Below are positions 1 to 6,901 of a stretch of 21,576 bases of DNA, in pieces. The notes beneath the pieces were generated by a model that ran no database searches, was not told the origin of the DNA, and saw only the letters and a program-made list of their open reading frames with translations. This DNA comes from DATLFA01 sp039934635 (lineage in GTDB: Bacteria > Actinomycetota > Acidimicrobiia > Acidimicrobiales > WLNW01). The translations under genes and the position numbers were made by a program. The stretch spans positions 1-21,576 of the forward strand of contig JBDTLT010000082.1 of NCBI GenBank assembly GCA_039934635.1, in the 5' to 3' direction. Numbering within the stretch: the stretch's first letter is position 1; each line of letters opens with the position of its first letter.

Positions 1-705
1 TCCGAAGACATGTCGGTCATCACCGTCTATGTCAGCGAGACCAAAGCGGTGTTGCAGCCCCCGACCGACATCGTGTTCCGCGCCAATCAGGCGCTGCAGA
101 CGCTCGAGCGCTATCGCCACCGTCTCGACGAAGTGCGCTCGACATTGTCGGCGCTCGAGGTCGAAGACCTCGTCACGTTGCGCGACATGGTTGCGGTGTT
201 GCAGCGCACCGAGATGGTGCGCCGCATCGCCTCCGAGATCGAGCTCGACATCATCGAGCTCGGCATCCAGGGCCGCCTGGTGCAATTGCAGTTGCTCGAA
301 TTGATGGCCGGCGTCGAAGACGATCGGCGTTTTCTCATCAAGGACTACTTCCACGAAGAGACGTCCTGGCATCTCGAAGAATCGTTGGCCGCGCTCGACG
401 CGCTCAACAGCGAGAGCCTGCTCGATCTGACACGCGTCGCCATCGTCTTGCACATCCCCGATGCCACGCTCGATCTCGACATCTCGGTCACCCCCCGCGG
501 CTTCCGGCTGCTGTCGCACATTCCGCGGCTGCCCGAGTCGATCGTCGATCGAGTCGTGTCGCATTTCGGCTCGCTGCCCAAGATCATGCGCGCCACGATC
601 GAAGATCTCGAAGAGGTCGATGGCGTGGGCGACGTGCGGGCCCGGGCCATCAAAGACGGCCTCGCCCGCCTCACCGAAAGCACCATCCTCGGCCGCTACG
701 GCTGA
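1..705 (+). CDS. disA: DNA integrity scanning protein / diadenylate cyclase DisA, C-terminal part (5' end outside window)
   Basis: The reading frame is open from base 1 (S-E-D-M-S-V-I) to a TGA at 703-705, giving 234 visible residues of a family that is usually about 355-360 long. The first residues (MSVITVYV) match the end of the DAC cyclase domain, so the DGA and RHR catalytic motifs lie just upstream of the window. Next comes the helical linker, then a helix-hairpin-helix DNA-binding domain near visible residues 180-225 (key stretch VDGVGDVRARAI). The family condenses two ATP into cyclic di-AMP while tracking along DNA, and synthesis falls when it meets branched structures. In mycobacteria disA sits near ispD, ispF and rlmB, which all recur downstream here. 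The ATG at base 10 is internal, not the true start. Confidence 0.93.
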   Translation, partial: SEDMSVITVYVSETKAVLQPPTDIVFRANQALQTLERYRHRLDEVRSTLSALEVEDLVTLRDMVAVLQRTEMVRRIASEIELDIIELGIQGRLVQLQLLELMAGVEDDRRFLIKDYFHEETSWHLEESLAALDALNSESLLDLTRVAIVLHIPDATLDLDISVTPRGFRLLSHIPRLPESIVDRVVSHFGSLPKIMRATIEDLEEVDGVGDVRARAIKDGLARLTESTILGRYG

Positions 706-776
706 CGTGTATCTGACCACAGCGACCGCTACCGTTCCGCCTCGCCAACTTGTGTTCGGCGAGGAGTGGCCAAACG

Positions 777-2063
777 ATGTCCAACGGGCTGTGTCCTAGC
801 TGCGGCACGCCGGCGCCGGTGCACTCGTCCGTCTGCGCCAAATGCGGCGCGTCGCTCGGCCGGGCGTTCATCGACCTCACACCGACCGGTCGACGCACGG
901 GCATTTCGGCCCCGCGGCCAACCGTGGTCGCCAGCAACGGGCGCCGGGGCATGGCGCCATTGCTCGTGTTGCTGGTCGCGCTGGCGGTCGTCGCCGGCGT
1001 TCTCGCCGTCGTGCTCGGGGGCGGGGGCGACTCGCCGTCGAGTGTCCCCGCGGCCACGTCGACCACTGCGCCGATCGCCGGCAATGTTGCGACGACCGAA
1101 GTGCTGCGCCAACCGGGTTCGGTCTATTTCGAGAACACCGCGGGGCCTGTATTCAAGCGGCCCGCGCAGGGCGCGCTCTATCTCGCCGACGGCTCACGGG
1201 TCAAGCGCATCGATCTCGCTACGGGCGAGATCACGAAATCCGCGGCCATCTCCCTCGAGCGCACCGCGGAGGCAACCCAGGTTGTCGTGGTCGAGGGCGG
1301 CTTCTTCGTGGTCTACAAGAGCGGCGATGTCGTCGCGTTCGACAACGATTTCGCCAAGGCACCGCTCAACATCGGTAACGGCGGATTCGTAGTGGACTCC
1401 GGCACGGCCAACAAGGTCTGGATCGCCCGCGACTACACCTGCGAAGACTGCGCGACCATCGAGTGGTACGAAGCCGATCTCAAGGGCACGACCGGCGCCT
1501 CGATCGAATTGGCCCGCACGGCATTTCCGGTGGCCGCCATCGAGCGTGGTCTCATCTGGCAGACGCCCAGTGGCATCTTCATCGGACGTAGCCGGTCGAC
1601 GGCCAAGCGTTACGCGACCGGCACGTTGGTCGGCGCGCGTGGCGACACCGTCGTCTGGTTCGGCTGTGACGACATCACCGGCATCGATTGTCGCTACAAC
1701 GTCGGCGACGGGCGCGACGCCAACAAGCGCCAACTCGACCTCGTCAACACATTGAGCCGACCGTCGGCCAGCTATCTCGAGCGTCTCGGCACGTTCCCGT
1801 TGTCGCGCGACTCGATAGTTTTACCCCGCTCGAACGACGCCCGGCTGCCGCTGCTCAACATCGAGACCGGTCAAGTGTCGATACTCAGCACCGGATCGAC
1901 ATTCTTCCGCGCGCTGGCGGTGTACTGGACTGCCGACGGTGAATGGTTGTTGATCCACGCCAGCAAGACGGTCGTGCGCGCGGTCAATGCTCGCACCGGT
2001 GGCGTTGCCGAGATCACGCTGCCGATCGAATCGACCGGCGATGTCGCAGTCGGGGCGCGCTAG
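777..2063 (+). CDS. Zinc-ribbon membrane protein with extracytoplasmic beta-propeller-like domain (copy 1)
   Basis: The protein has 428 residues. I chose the ATG at 777 because GAGGAG lies 10 nt upstream; a TTG at 750 in the same frame has no such support. The N-terminus carries a zinc ribbon (C6, C9, C20, C23; CPSCG and CAKCG). A basic stretch (NGRRG) precedes one membrane span at about 59-81, then comes a short Ser/Thr/Pro linker. The remaining ~330 residues contain repeated beta-strand blades of the form 'VKRIDLATGEI', resembling WD40/TolB-like propellers. The predicted topology is ribbon in the cytoplasm and propeller outside. The outer domain has two Cys pairs, CEDC and GCD...C, possibly disulfides. 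The next gene is a clear paralogue. I recognise no named family; a sensor or envelope scaffold is only an inference. Confidence 0.85.
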   Translation: MSNGLCPSCGTPAPVHSSVCAKCGASLGRAFIDLTPTGRRTGISAPRPTVVASNGRRGMAPLLVLLVALAVVAGVLAVVLGGGGDSPSSVPAATSTTAPIAGNVATTEVLRQPGSVYFENTAGPVFKRPAQGALYLADGSRVKRIDLATGEITKSAAISLERTAEATQVVVVEGGFFVVYKSGDVVAFDNDFAKAPLNIGNGGFVVDSGTANKVWIARDYTCEDCATIEWYEADLKGTTGASIELARTAFPVAAIERGLIWQTPSGIFIGRSRSTAKRYATGTLVGARGDTVVWFGCDDITGIDCRYNVGDGRDANKRQLDLVNTLSRPSASYLERLGTFPLSRDSIVLPRSNDARLPLLNIETGQVSILSTGSTFFRALAVYWTADGEWLLIHASKTVVRAVNARTGGVAEITLPIESTGDVAVGAR

Positions 2064-2068
2064 CGCCC
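2053..2068 (+). terminator. Short GC hairpin enclosing the copy-1 stop codon
   Basis: GGGCGC (2053-2058) pairs perfectly with GCGCCC (2063-2068) around the loop GCTA. The TAG stop at 2061-2063 falls in the loop and first stem base. There is no downstream T-tract, so this could be a weak or Rho-assisted end, an mRNA-stabilising hairpin, or chance in GC-rich DNA. Confidence 0.35.
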
Positions 2069-2148
2069 ACCGGCGCGGGCCGCCTCGCCAACGTGACCAG
2101 GCGGGGATTTCCGCGGACGGTGCGATTGGCGGCAAAGTAGTGGGGAAG

Positions 2149-2219
2149 AGACTGGTCGCTCGGCGAGTCTGACGTCCGGAAACTTGCGAACCCAGGGAAC
2201 GCATGGGTGGCTTCGCGAG
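2149..2219 (+). promoter_or_regulatory. Structured 5' leader of zinc-ribbon copy 2 (two hairpins ahead of the RBS)
   Basis: The 168-bp gap 2064-2231 holds no credible gene. Its second half can fold into two stem-loops. The first is AGAC/GTCT plus TCGC/GCGA (2149-2170). The second, larger one pairs CTTGCGAA (2183-2190) with TTCGCGAG (2212-2219), with one G-T wobble, and CCCA with TGGG inside. The second hairpin ends one base before the Shine-Dalgarno AGGAGG (2221-2226), so its folding could affect ribosome access. It does not match a riboswitch core I can recognise. Confidence 0.4.
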
Positions 2220-2231
2220 TAGGAGGGGTCG

Positions 2232-3509
2232 ATGGCGCACGATCGGTGTCTGGCTTGTGGAACCGAGCTGGCAGGCGCGACGCGCTGCCCCAGCTGCGCC
2301 CGGCCCAAGCCCATGCTGTTGCTCGATTTACAGACGACTGCGGCGTCGAGCGGACCACGACCTCAGGTCGTCGAGCGCTACCGGCCGCGACGAGTCGGCG
2401 CCGTCGCGCTCGTGGGTGTTCTCGCGCTCGCCGCGGTAGTCGGCGGGGTCGCCCGCTTCGCCGGCAGCGATGGTGGGGATGTCGCGATACCCGAGACGTC
2501 GGTGCCGACGACCGGTACGACCACGGTCCCGCCAACCACTATCCCTGTCGCGTCGACCGCGTCATCGATCACGACGCGTCCGCCGACGATTGCGCCCACG
2601 ACATCGTCGGTCGCTTACGTCAACGGGCGCGTGGGTGCGGTGTTCGGCGAGAAGGTCGCGTTCCGGCTCTACGCGTTCGACGCGACGACGCTGAGGGGTT
2701 ATGTCGACACCACCACGGGCCAGTTGGTCAACGCCGCGGCCACGGTGCCCGGCGATCAGGTCTTCGGCGGGTCCGAGACACGACTGTTCGTGTTCAACTC
2801 CCGCACCCAGACCTTGTCCACGATCGATCGCAACTTGCGAGAGGCGCCGTCGCCGATCGCGCGCGACGTGATGTGGGCGTTCCCGTCGACGAACGGCAAG
2901 TTGTGGGCCGTGGTCGACCGAGCGGATGCGGGCGGCGCGACGCTCGTGCTCGAGTATGCGATCGATGGCAGCAAGTCGTCAGAACTCACGATTGCCGCAC
3001 CGTTCGCGGTGCGCGGATCGCTCGGTGGCGCGATCGTGACCAATGCCGCGGGACAGATCTTCCTGCACGATCCCAAGACCGCGCGCGTCACGCCGTACGC
3101 GGTGGGCGACCTCATGGCGATCAACGGCAACCGTGTTGCGTGGCTGGGCTGCGACGCCGCCCCGTCGTGCCACGTGTACATCGGCGACGCGACCCGGCCC
3201 CGGCTCGCGACGGTGGGCATCTCGACGTTGTCGCCCGAGGCGTACTGGGTGCTGTCGCTGTCACCGACGGGCGACGCGGCCGTGGTACCGCCCGGCGGCA
3301 AGCCGGGCTTCCGGCTGTTGAACTTCGCCACCGGTCTCGATCTCGCCCTGACGGCGGGCGACGACAACCTGTCGTGGTCGCCCGATGGCAAATGGTTGTT
3401 CAACACCAACTCTTCGCCGCCGCAGGCGATCGATGTTCCGGGTGGGCGCGCCGTCGACATCGCGTTGACGGGGCCCGATCGGTCACCATTTCGCGTCGTG
3501 CCGCTCTGA
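2232..3509 (+). CDS. Zinc-ribbon membrane protein with extracytoplasmic beta-propeller-like domain (copy 2)
   Basis: The protein has 425 residues and starts at ATG 2232, five nt after a perfect AGGAGG. The layout matches the preceding gene: zinc ribbon (C6, C9, C19, C22; CLACG and CPSC), a basic segment (RYRPRR), a membrane span at about 55-77, a long Thr/Pro/Ser-rich stalk at about 88-127, then a propeller-like domain ending with a WD/TolB-type blade (SWSPDGKWLF). Homology to copy 1 is clearest around GCD...C, where VAWLGCD matches VVWFGCD. The CEDC pair of copy 1 is absent. The pair looks like a tandem duplication that has diverged. The stalk suggests the C-terminal domain is held away from the membrane. 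I cannot assign a function. Confidence 0.85.
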   Translation: MAHDRCLACGTELAGATRCPSCARPKPMLLLDLQTTAASSGPRPQVVERYRPRRVGAVALVGVLALAAVVGGVARFAGSDGGDVAIPETSVPTTGTTTVPPTTIPVASTASSITTRPPTIAPTTSSVAYVNGRVGAVFGEKVAFRLYAFDATTLRGYVDTTTGQLVNAAATVPGDQVFGGSETRLFVFNSRTQTLSTIDRNLREAPSPIARDVMWAFPSTNGKLWAVVDRADAGGATLVLEYAIDGSKSSELTIAAPFAVRGSLGGAIVTNAAGQIFLHDPKTARVTPYAVGDLMAINGNRVAWLGCDAAPSCHVYIGDATRPRLATVGISTLSPEAYWVLSLSPTGDAAVVPPGGKPGFRLLNFATGLDLALTAGDDNLSWSPDGKWLFNTNSSPPQAIDVPGGRAVDIALTGPDRSPFRVVPL

Positions 3510-3532
3510 GGTAATTCGTACAGAATGAGGCG

Positions 3533-4183
3533 ATGCGGATCACGTTGGCCTCGGGCACCGCGGCAGAACTCGTGACGGTGCCCGACGCGTCGGTCGGCCT
3601 GGTGCTCGTGCCCGACATCATGGGATTGCGCCCGCTCTTCGACGAACTGTGCGCGCGCTTGGCCCGTGACAACGGCTGGAACGTGTGCTCGTTCGAGCTC
3701 TTCGCCGGCAATGAGCATCTCGATCGCGACGAGCGCATGATCGCGGCCAAGGATCTCGACGACGAACGAATCCTCGACGACGCGTTGGCTGCCGCCACTG
3801 CGACCGATTGCGGCGTCGTCAACATCATCGGGTTCTGCATGGGCGGGATGTACACACTCAAGTCGGTGAGGACCGCACGGTTCCATCGCCTTGTGCCGTT
3901 CTACGGAATGATCCACGTACCCGAGAACTGGCACGGCGCCCGCCAAGGTGATCCGCTCGACGCCGTGCGTCAGGGTGATCCGCAGCGAGTGCTGGCGATC
4001 GTGGGCACCGCGGACCCCTTCACACCGCCGGCTGCCGTCGAAGAGCTCGAATCAGTGGGTGTCACCGTCGTGCGCTATCAGGGCGCGGATCATGCGTTCG
4101 TGCACGACCCCGATCGACCCTCGCACAATCCGCAGTACGCGATCGACGCGTGGGCCAGAGCGATCTATTGGCTGACCGGCTGA
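3533..4183 (+). CDS. Dienelactone hydrolase family protein (alpha/beta hydrolase)
   Basis: The protein has 216 residues, about the usual size for the family (230-240). Dienelactone hydrolases use a Cys-Asp-His triad, and all three members are visible: nucleophile elbow GFCMGG with Cys102, Asp161 in GTADPFTPP, and His187 in GADHAFVHD. The N-terminal VPDIMGL segment matches the family's oxyanion-hole region. GAGG-like purines (TGAGG) sit just before the ATG. Clc-type enzymes open dienelactones in chloroaromatic breakdown, but most genomic members have unknown substrates, and nothing here points to aromatic degradation. The gene starts 23 bp after zinc-ribbon copy 2 and converges with the Crp/Fnr gene. 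Confidence 0.85.
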   Translation: MRITLASGTAAELVTVPDASVGLVLVPDIMGLRPLFDELCARLARDNGWNVCSFELFAGNEHLDRDERMIAAKDLDDERILDDALAAATATDCGVVNIIGFCMGGMYTLKSVRTARFHRLVPFYGMIHVPENWHGARQGDPLDAVRQGDPQRVLAIVGTADPFTPPAAVEELESVGVTVVRYQGADHAFVHDPDRPSHNPQYAIDAWARAIYWLTG

Positions 4184-4198
4184 CCGGCTGCGGTCAGC
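4179..4198. terminator. Perfect hairpin between convergent genes, carrying both stop codons
   Basis: GCTGACCG (4179-4186) and CGGTCAGC (4191-4198) form an uninterrupted 8-bp stem around the tetraloop GCTG. The left arm contains the TGA of the hydrolase gene (4181-4183) and the right arm contains the TGA of the minus-strand regulator (4194-4196). The left arm overlaps a direct repeat of GGCTGACC. Neither side has a clear T-tract, so it is a plausible but non-canonical bidirectional terminator. Confidence 0.55.
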
Positions 4199-4853
4199 GA
4201 GCGCGAATTTCGAGTTGCTTGCGGTTGGTGATGATGTAACGCCGGTCGACCTGTTGGATCCAGCCGAGCTTGATGAACGCGGCAATCGCCTTGTTGACGC
4301 GCTCGCGTGACGCGCCGACCATGCCCGCAAGTTCTTCTTGCGTGATGGGCAGTGTGAACTCGTCGGCCTCGCCGGCCAACTCGAGCAGGCGCTTGGCCGT
4401 ACGACCGGTGACGTCGAGGAAGACGGCGTCCGCGAGTGCCTCGTCCATGTTGCGCAGCCGGCCCGCGAGCAGGCGCACCACGGCCCACAACAGTTCGGGC
4501 CGCTGTTCGTAGAGCGCCCGGATCGGCTCGTAGGGCACCGACACGACGACCGACTGCTCGAGCGCCCGAGCCTCGGCCGAACGACCGAGCGAGTCGAACA
4601 GCGGCATTTCTCCGAAGAGGTCACCGCTCTCCATCAGCGCGACCATCGACTCTCGACCGTCGATCGACTTGTTCGCGATGGCGATACGGCCACTGGTCAC
4701 GATGTAGAGGTCGTTGGCGACGTCGTTCTCCTCGAACAGTTTGTCGCCCCGGCGCAGGCGGTGTTCGGTGGCACTCTCGCGGAGCCGTTCGAGCGTCGCC
4801 GAGTCGACTCCGGCGAAAAGCTCGGATTTGGTCATTAGTGAGATCACGTTCAT
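4194..4853 (-). CDS. Crp/Fnr-family transcriptional regulator
   Basis: The protein has 219 residues with the standard two-domain layout. A cyclic-nucleotide-binding domain spans about 8-125, and its phosphate-binding cassette reads GDLFGEMPLF...RSAEA. Glu82 and the Arg91-Ser92 pair match residues that bind cAMP in E. coli CRP and its mycobacterial/GlxR relatives, so cAMP is the likely ligand. The C-terminal winged helix has the HTH at about 171-193 (TQEELAGMVGASRERVNKAI), with the Arg-Glu-Arg of the recognition helix. No FNR-type N-terminal cysteines are present. It is divergent from ispD, with only 26 bp between the starts. No Shine-Dalgarno precedes ATG 4853; an internal ATG six codons in is an alternative. 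Targets cannot be read from the window. Confidence 0.9.
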   Translation of the reverse strand: MNVISLMTKSELFAGVDSATLERLRESATEHRLRRGDKLFEENDVANDLYIVTSGRIAIANKSIDGRESMVALMESGDLFGEMPLFDSLGRSAEARALEQSVVVSVPYEPIRALYEQRPELLWAVVRLLAGRLRNMDEALADAVFLDVTGRTAKRLLELAGEADEFTLPITQEELAGMVGASRERVNKAIAAFIKLGWIQQVDRRYIITNRKQLEIRAR

Positions 4854-4862
4854 TGGTTGCGC

Positions 4863-4868
4863 ATGCTA
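4863..4868 (-). promoter_or_regulatory. Candidate -10 box for a leaderless Crp/Fnr mRNA
   Basis: On the minus strand TAGCAT ends 9 nt before ATG 4853, which would put the mRNA start at or within a few bases of the start codon. That gene has no Shine-Dalgarno. No -35 element is evident. This is weak evidence on its own, but it fits the pattern seen before gpgS, nitrobindin, fdhD and the NUDIX gene. Confidence 0.3.
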
Positions 4869-4879
4869 CAAGGTGTGCG

Positions 4880-5527
4880 ATGTCGGTCTGGATTGTGATC
4901 GTCGCTGCCGGCTCGGGATCCCGCTTCGGTGGCCCAAAGCAGTACGAGCTGCTCGGTTCGGCGCGGATCGTGGACCGTTCGATTGCCACTGCGGGCAGGG
5001 TCGCGGACCGAGTCGTGCTGGTTGTCCCCGCAGCCGATCTCGACGAACTGCGCGCGCAGTACGCCCCGATTCCCGCGGTCGTCGTCGTTGCCGGGGGCGC
5101 CTCACGGTCCGAGTCGGTGCGCAGCGGCCTCGCGGCTGTGTCGGATGACGCAGAAGTGATCGTCGTGCACGACGCGGCGCGCCCATTGGCGTCTCCTGCG
5201 TTGTTCGAGCAGGTCATCGCCGCAGTCGCGGCGGGCGCCGACGCCGCGGTGCCGGGCGTCGCCGTCAGCGATTCTCTGCGCCGGATCGATGGCGGCGCCG
5301 TCGACCGCACGGGCGTGGTCGCGGTGCAGACGCCTCAGGCGTTCCGAGCGCAGATGTTGCGCGCCGCCCATCGAGGCCAGCCCGACGCGTCCGACGATGC
5401 CACCCTCGTCGAGGTGATCGGTGGCAAGGTGGAGATCGTGCCGGGCGAATCGACCAACTTCAAGATCACGACCGCCCACGATCTGATGGTCGCCCGCATG
5501 CTCGTCGCCGCGGAAGGAGCCTCATGA
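4880..5527 (+). CDS. ispD: 2-C-methyl-D-erythritol 4-phosphate cytidylyltransferase
   Basis: The protein has 215 residues and catalyses MEP + CTP to CDP-ME + PPi, the third step of the MEP isoprenoid pathway. The nucleotide-binding loop AAGSGSRFGGPKQY is near the N-terminus (residues 9-22), with the conserved Lys after GGP. Other family motifs in order are VVHDAARPL, the DSLRR region, TPQAFR, DDATLVE and the C-terminal FKIT-TAHDL. I chose ATG 4880 because AAGGTG lies a few bases upstream; extending further would run back across the divergent regulator. The stop overlaps the ispF start (ATGA), which indicates translational coupling. Confidence 0.97.
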   Translation: MSVWIVIVAAGSGSRFGGPKQYELLGSARIVDRSIATAGRVADRVVLVVPAADLDELRAQYAPIPAVVVVAGGASRSESVRSGLAAVSDDAEVIVVHDAARPLASPALFEQVIAAVAAGADAAVPGVAVSDSLRRIDGGAVDRTGVVAVQTPQAFRAQMLRAAHRGQPDASDDATLVEVIGGKVEIVPGESTNFKITTAHDLMVARMLVAAEGAS

Positions 5528-6024
5528 GGGTTAATGACCTGCGCGTCGGGTCGGGGTTCGATATCCACGCGTTCAGTGCCGATCCCGCGCGGGTCTTGGT
5601 GCTCGGCGGTGTGCCCATCAGCGGCGCCCGGGGGCTCATCGGCCACAGCGACAGCGACGTAATTGCCCATGCGTGCGCCGAGGCGCTGCTTGGCGCGACC
5701 GGGATGGGGGACCTCGGCTCCTGGTTCCCCGACACCGATCCGACGTATGGGGGTGCCGACAGCGTGCAGTTGTTACGCAAAGTATCGGGCGATTTGCAAC
5801 GAGACGGGTGGCTGACGATCAATATCGACTGCTCGGTCGTGTGCGAAGAGCCGAAGTTGGCCCCGCATCGCGACGAGATGCAGCGCCGCCTGTCCGATGC
5901 GGTCGGCGCGCCGGTGACCATCAAGGGCCGGAGAGCGGAAGGGCTTGGTGCCTTGGGTCGGCGTGAGGGCATCGCATGTTGGGCAGTCGCCCTCATGACG
6001 CGCGCCGAAGCCGGTGAGGAATGA
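5524..6024 (+). CDS. ispF: 2-C-methyl-D-erythritol 2,4-cyclodiphosphate synthase
   Basis: The protein has 166 residues, the usual size. IspF cyclises CDP-ME-2-phosphate to MEcPP with loss of CMP, and works as a trimer with active sites between subunits. The metal ligands are present: Asp13 and His15 in GFDIHAF, and His49 in HSDSDVIAHA. GDLGSWFPDTD and the C-terminal EGLGALGR...EGIA segment are also typical. The segment that normally reads K-A-T-T-T-E before LGF-GR, and that contacts the cytidine/phosphate, reads K-G-R-R-A-E here (residues 134-139), so the usual Thr pair is replaced. The rest of the site looks intact, so I expect an active enzyme. Its ATG overlaps the ispD stop. Confidence 0.96.
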   Translation: MRVNDLRVGSGFDIHAFSADPARVLVLGGVPISGARGLIGHSDSDVIAHACAEALLGATGMGDLGSWFPDTDPTYGGADSVQLLRKVSGDLQRDGWLTINIDCSVVCEEPKLAPHRDEMQRRLSDAVGAPVTIKGRRAEGLGALGRREGIACWAVALMTRAEAGEE

Positions 6025-6040
6025 GCGAAGGGAGCGAGCA

Positions 6041-6901
6041 ATGACAAGCCGGCGTCCGCCCGCTCGTGGGCGCGGCACCAAGGCCGGGCCACCACCCCGC
6101 GGTGGTGGTCAACGCGGCTCGACACCGATCCGTCGCGATGGGGGTTCGCGTGCGCGTGCGCTCGGCGGCGAACAGGTCGAGGGTCGTCACGCGGTCCGCG
6201 AGCTGTTGCTGGCGGGCACCCGCAACACGCGCGAAGTCATACTCGCGAGCGACCTCGACCCAGCGCCGATCATCGACGACATCATCCAGCTCGCCGACGA
6301 GAACAAGGTGCGCATTCGCGAGGTCGGTCGCAACAAGTTCGAATCCATGGCGCGCACCGACGCGCCGCAGGGAGTGCTGGCGTTCGCGGCGCCGCTGCGC
6401 GAGCACGAACTCGATGATCTGGTGCGCCGCGATGCCAACGGCAACAAGCCATTCCTGCTGCTCGTCGACGGCGTCACCGACCCGGGCAACCTGGGTGCGT
6501 TGTTACGCACCGCCGAGTGCGCGGGGGTCACCGGCGTGATCCTGCCGCGTCACCGGGCCGTGCACGTGACGCCGACGGTGACCAAGTCGGCCGCCGGTGC
6601 CATCGAGCACCTGCGCATGGCGACGGTGCCCGGCATGGCCGGTGCACTGAGCGCGCTGTCGGAGCGCGACGTATGGACGGTCGGCCTCGACGCGGCAGCA
6701 TCGACGTCGTTGTTCGATCTCACGCTGGCCGACGTGCCGGTCGCGCTCGTGTTGGGTGCCGAAGGTGCGGGGTTGTCCAAGCTCGTGCGGCAACGTTGTG
6801 ACGTGTTGGTGTCGATCCCGCTACGCGGACGGCTCAACTCCCTCAACGTCTCGGTGGCGGGTGCGTTGGCCTGCTTCGAGGTCACGCGCCGGCGCCTGTG
6901 A
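6041..6901 (+). CDS. rlmB: 23S rRNA (guanosine 2'-O)-methyltransferase, RlmB/TrmH (SPOUT) family
   Basis: The protein has 286 residues. ATG 6041 was chosen because AAGGGA (6028-6033) lies 7 nt upstream; a GTG at 6014 would overlap ispF and is less likely. A basic, Gly/Arg/Pro-rich tail (1-45) is typical of actinobacterial members. A substrate-binding domain follows (VEGRHAVRELL, about 46-120), then the SPOUT domain. The SPOUT motifs are DPGNLGALLRTAE (Arg156 is the likely catalytic Arg), LVLGAEGAGLSK (237-247) and SIPLRGRLNSLNVSVA (258-273), which form the knotted SAM site. The usual target in the family is G2251 of 23S rRNA. In mycobacteria cysS lies between ispF and this gene; here it is absent. 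Confidence 0.92.
   Translation: MTSRRPPARGRGTKAGPPPRGGGQRGSTPIRRDGGSRARALGGEQVEGRHAVRELLLAGTRNTREVILASDLDPAPIIDDIIQLADENKVRIREVGRNKFESMARTDAPQGVLAFAAPLREHELDDLVRRDANGNKPFLLLVDGVTDPGNLGALLRTAECAGVTGVILPRHRAVHVTPTVTKSAAGAIEHLRMATVPGMAGALSALSERDVWTVGLDAAASTSLFDLTLADVPVALVLGAEGAGLSKLVRQRCDVLVSIPLRGRLNSLNVSVAGALACFEVTRRRL

Noticed and set aside
2064..2231. A c-di-AMP (ydaO) riboswitch near disA
   Set aside because: The leader contains a few purine-rich runs such as GGGAACGC, but not the conserved core blocks of the ydaO class, and is shorter than usual. Kept only as an unassigned structured leader.
4834..4847. GTGAGATCAC near the start of the Crp/Fnr gene as an autoregulatory Crp site
   Set aside because: The Crp/GlxR consensus is TGTGA-N6-TCACA. 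Here the half-sites are separated by only two bases and lack the outer T and A, so it does not fit.
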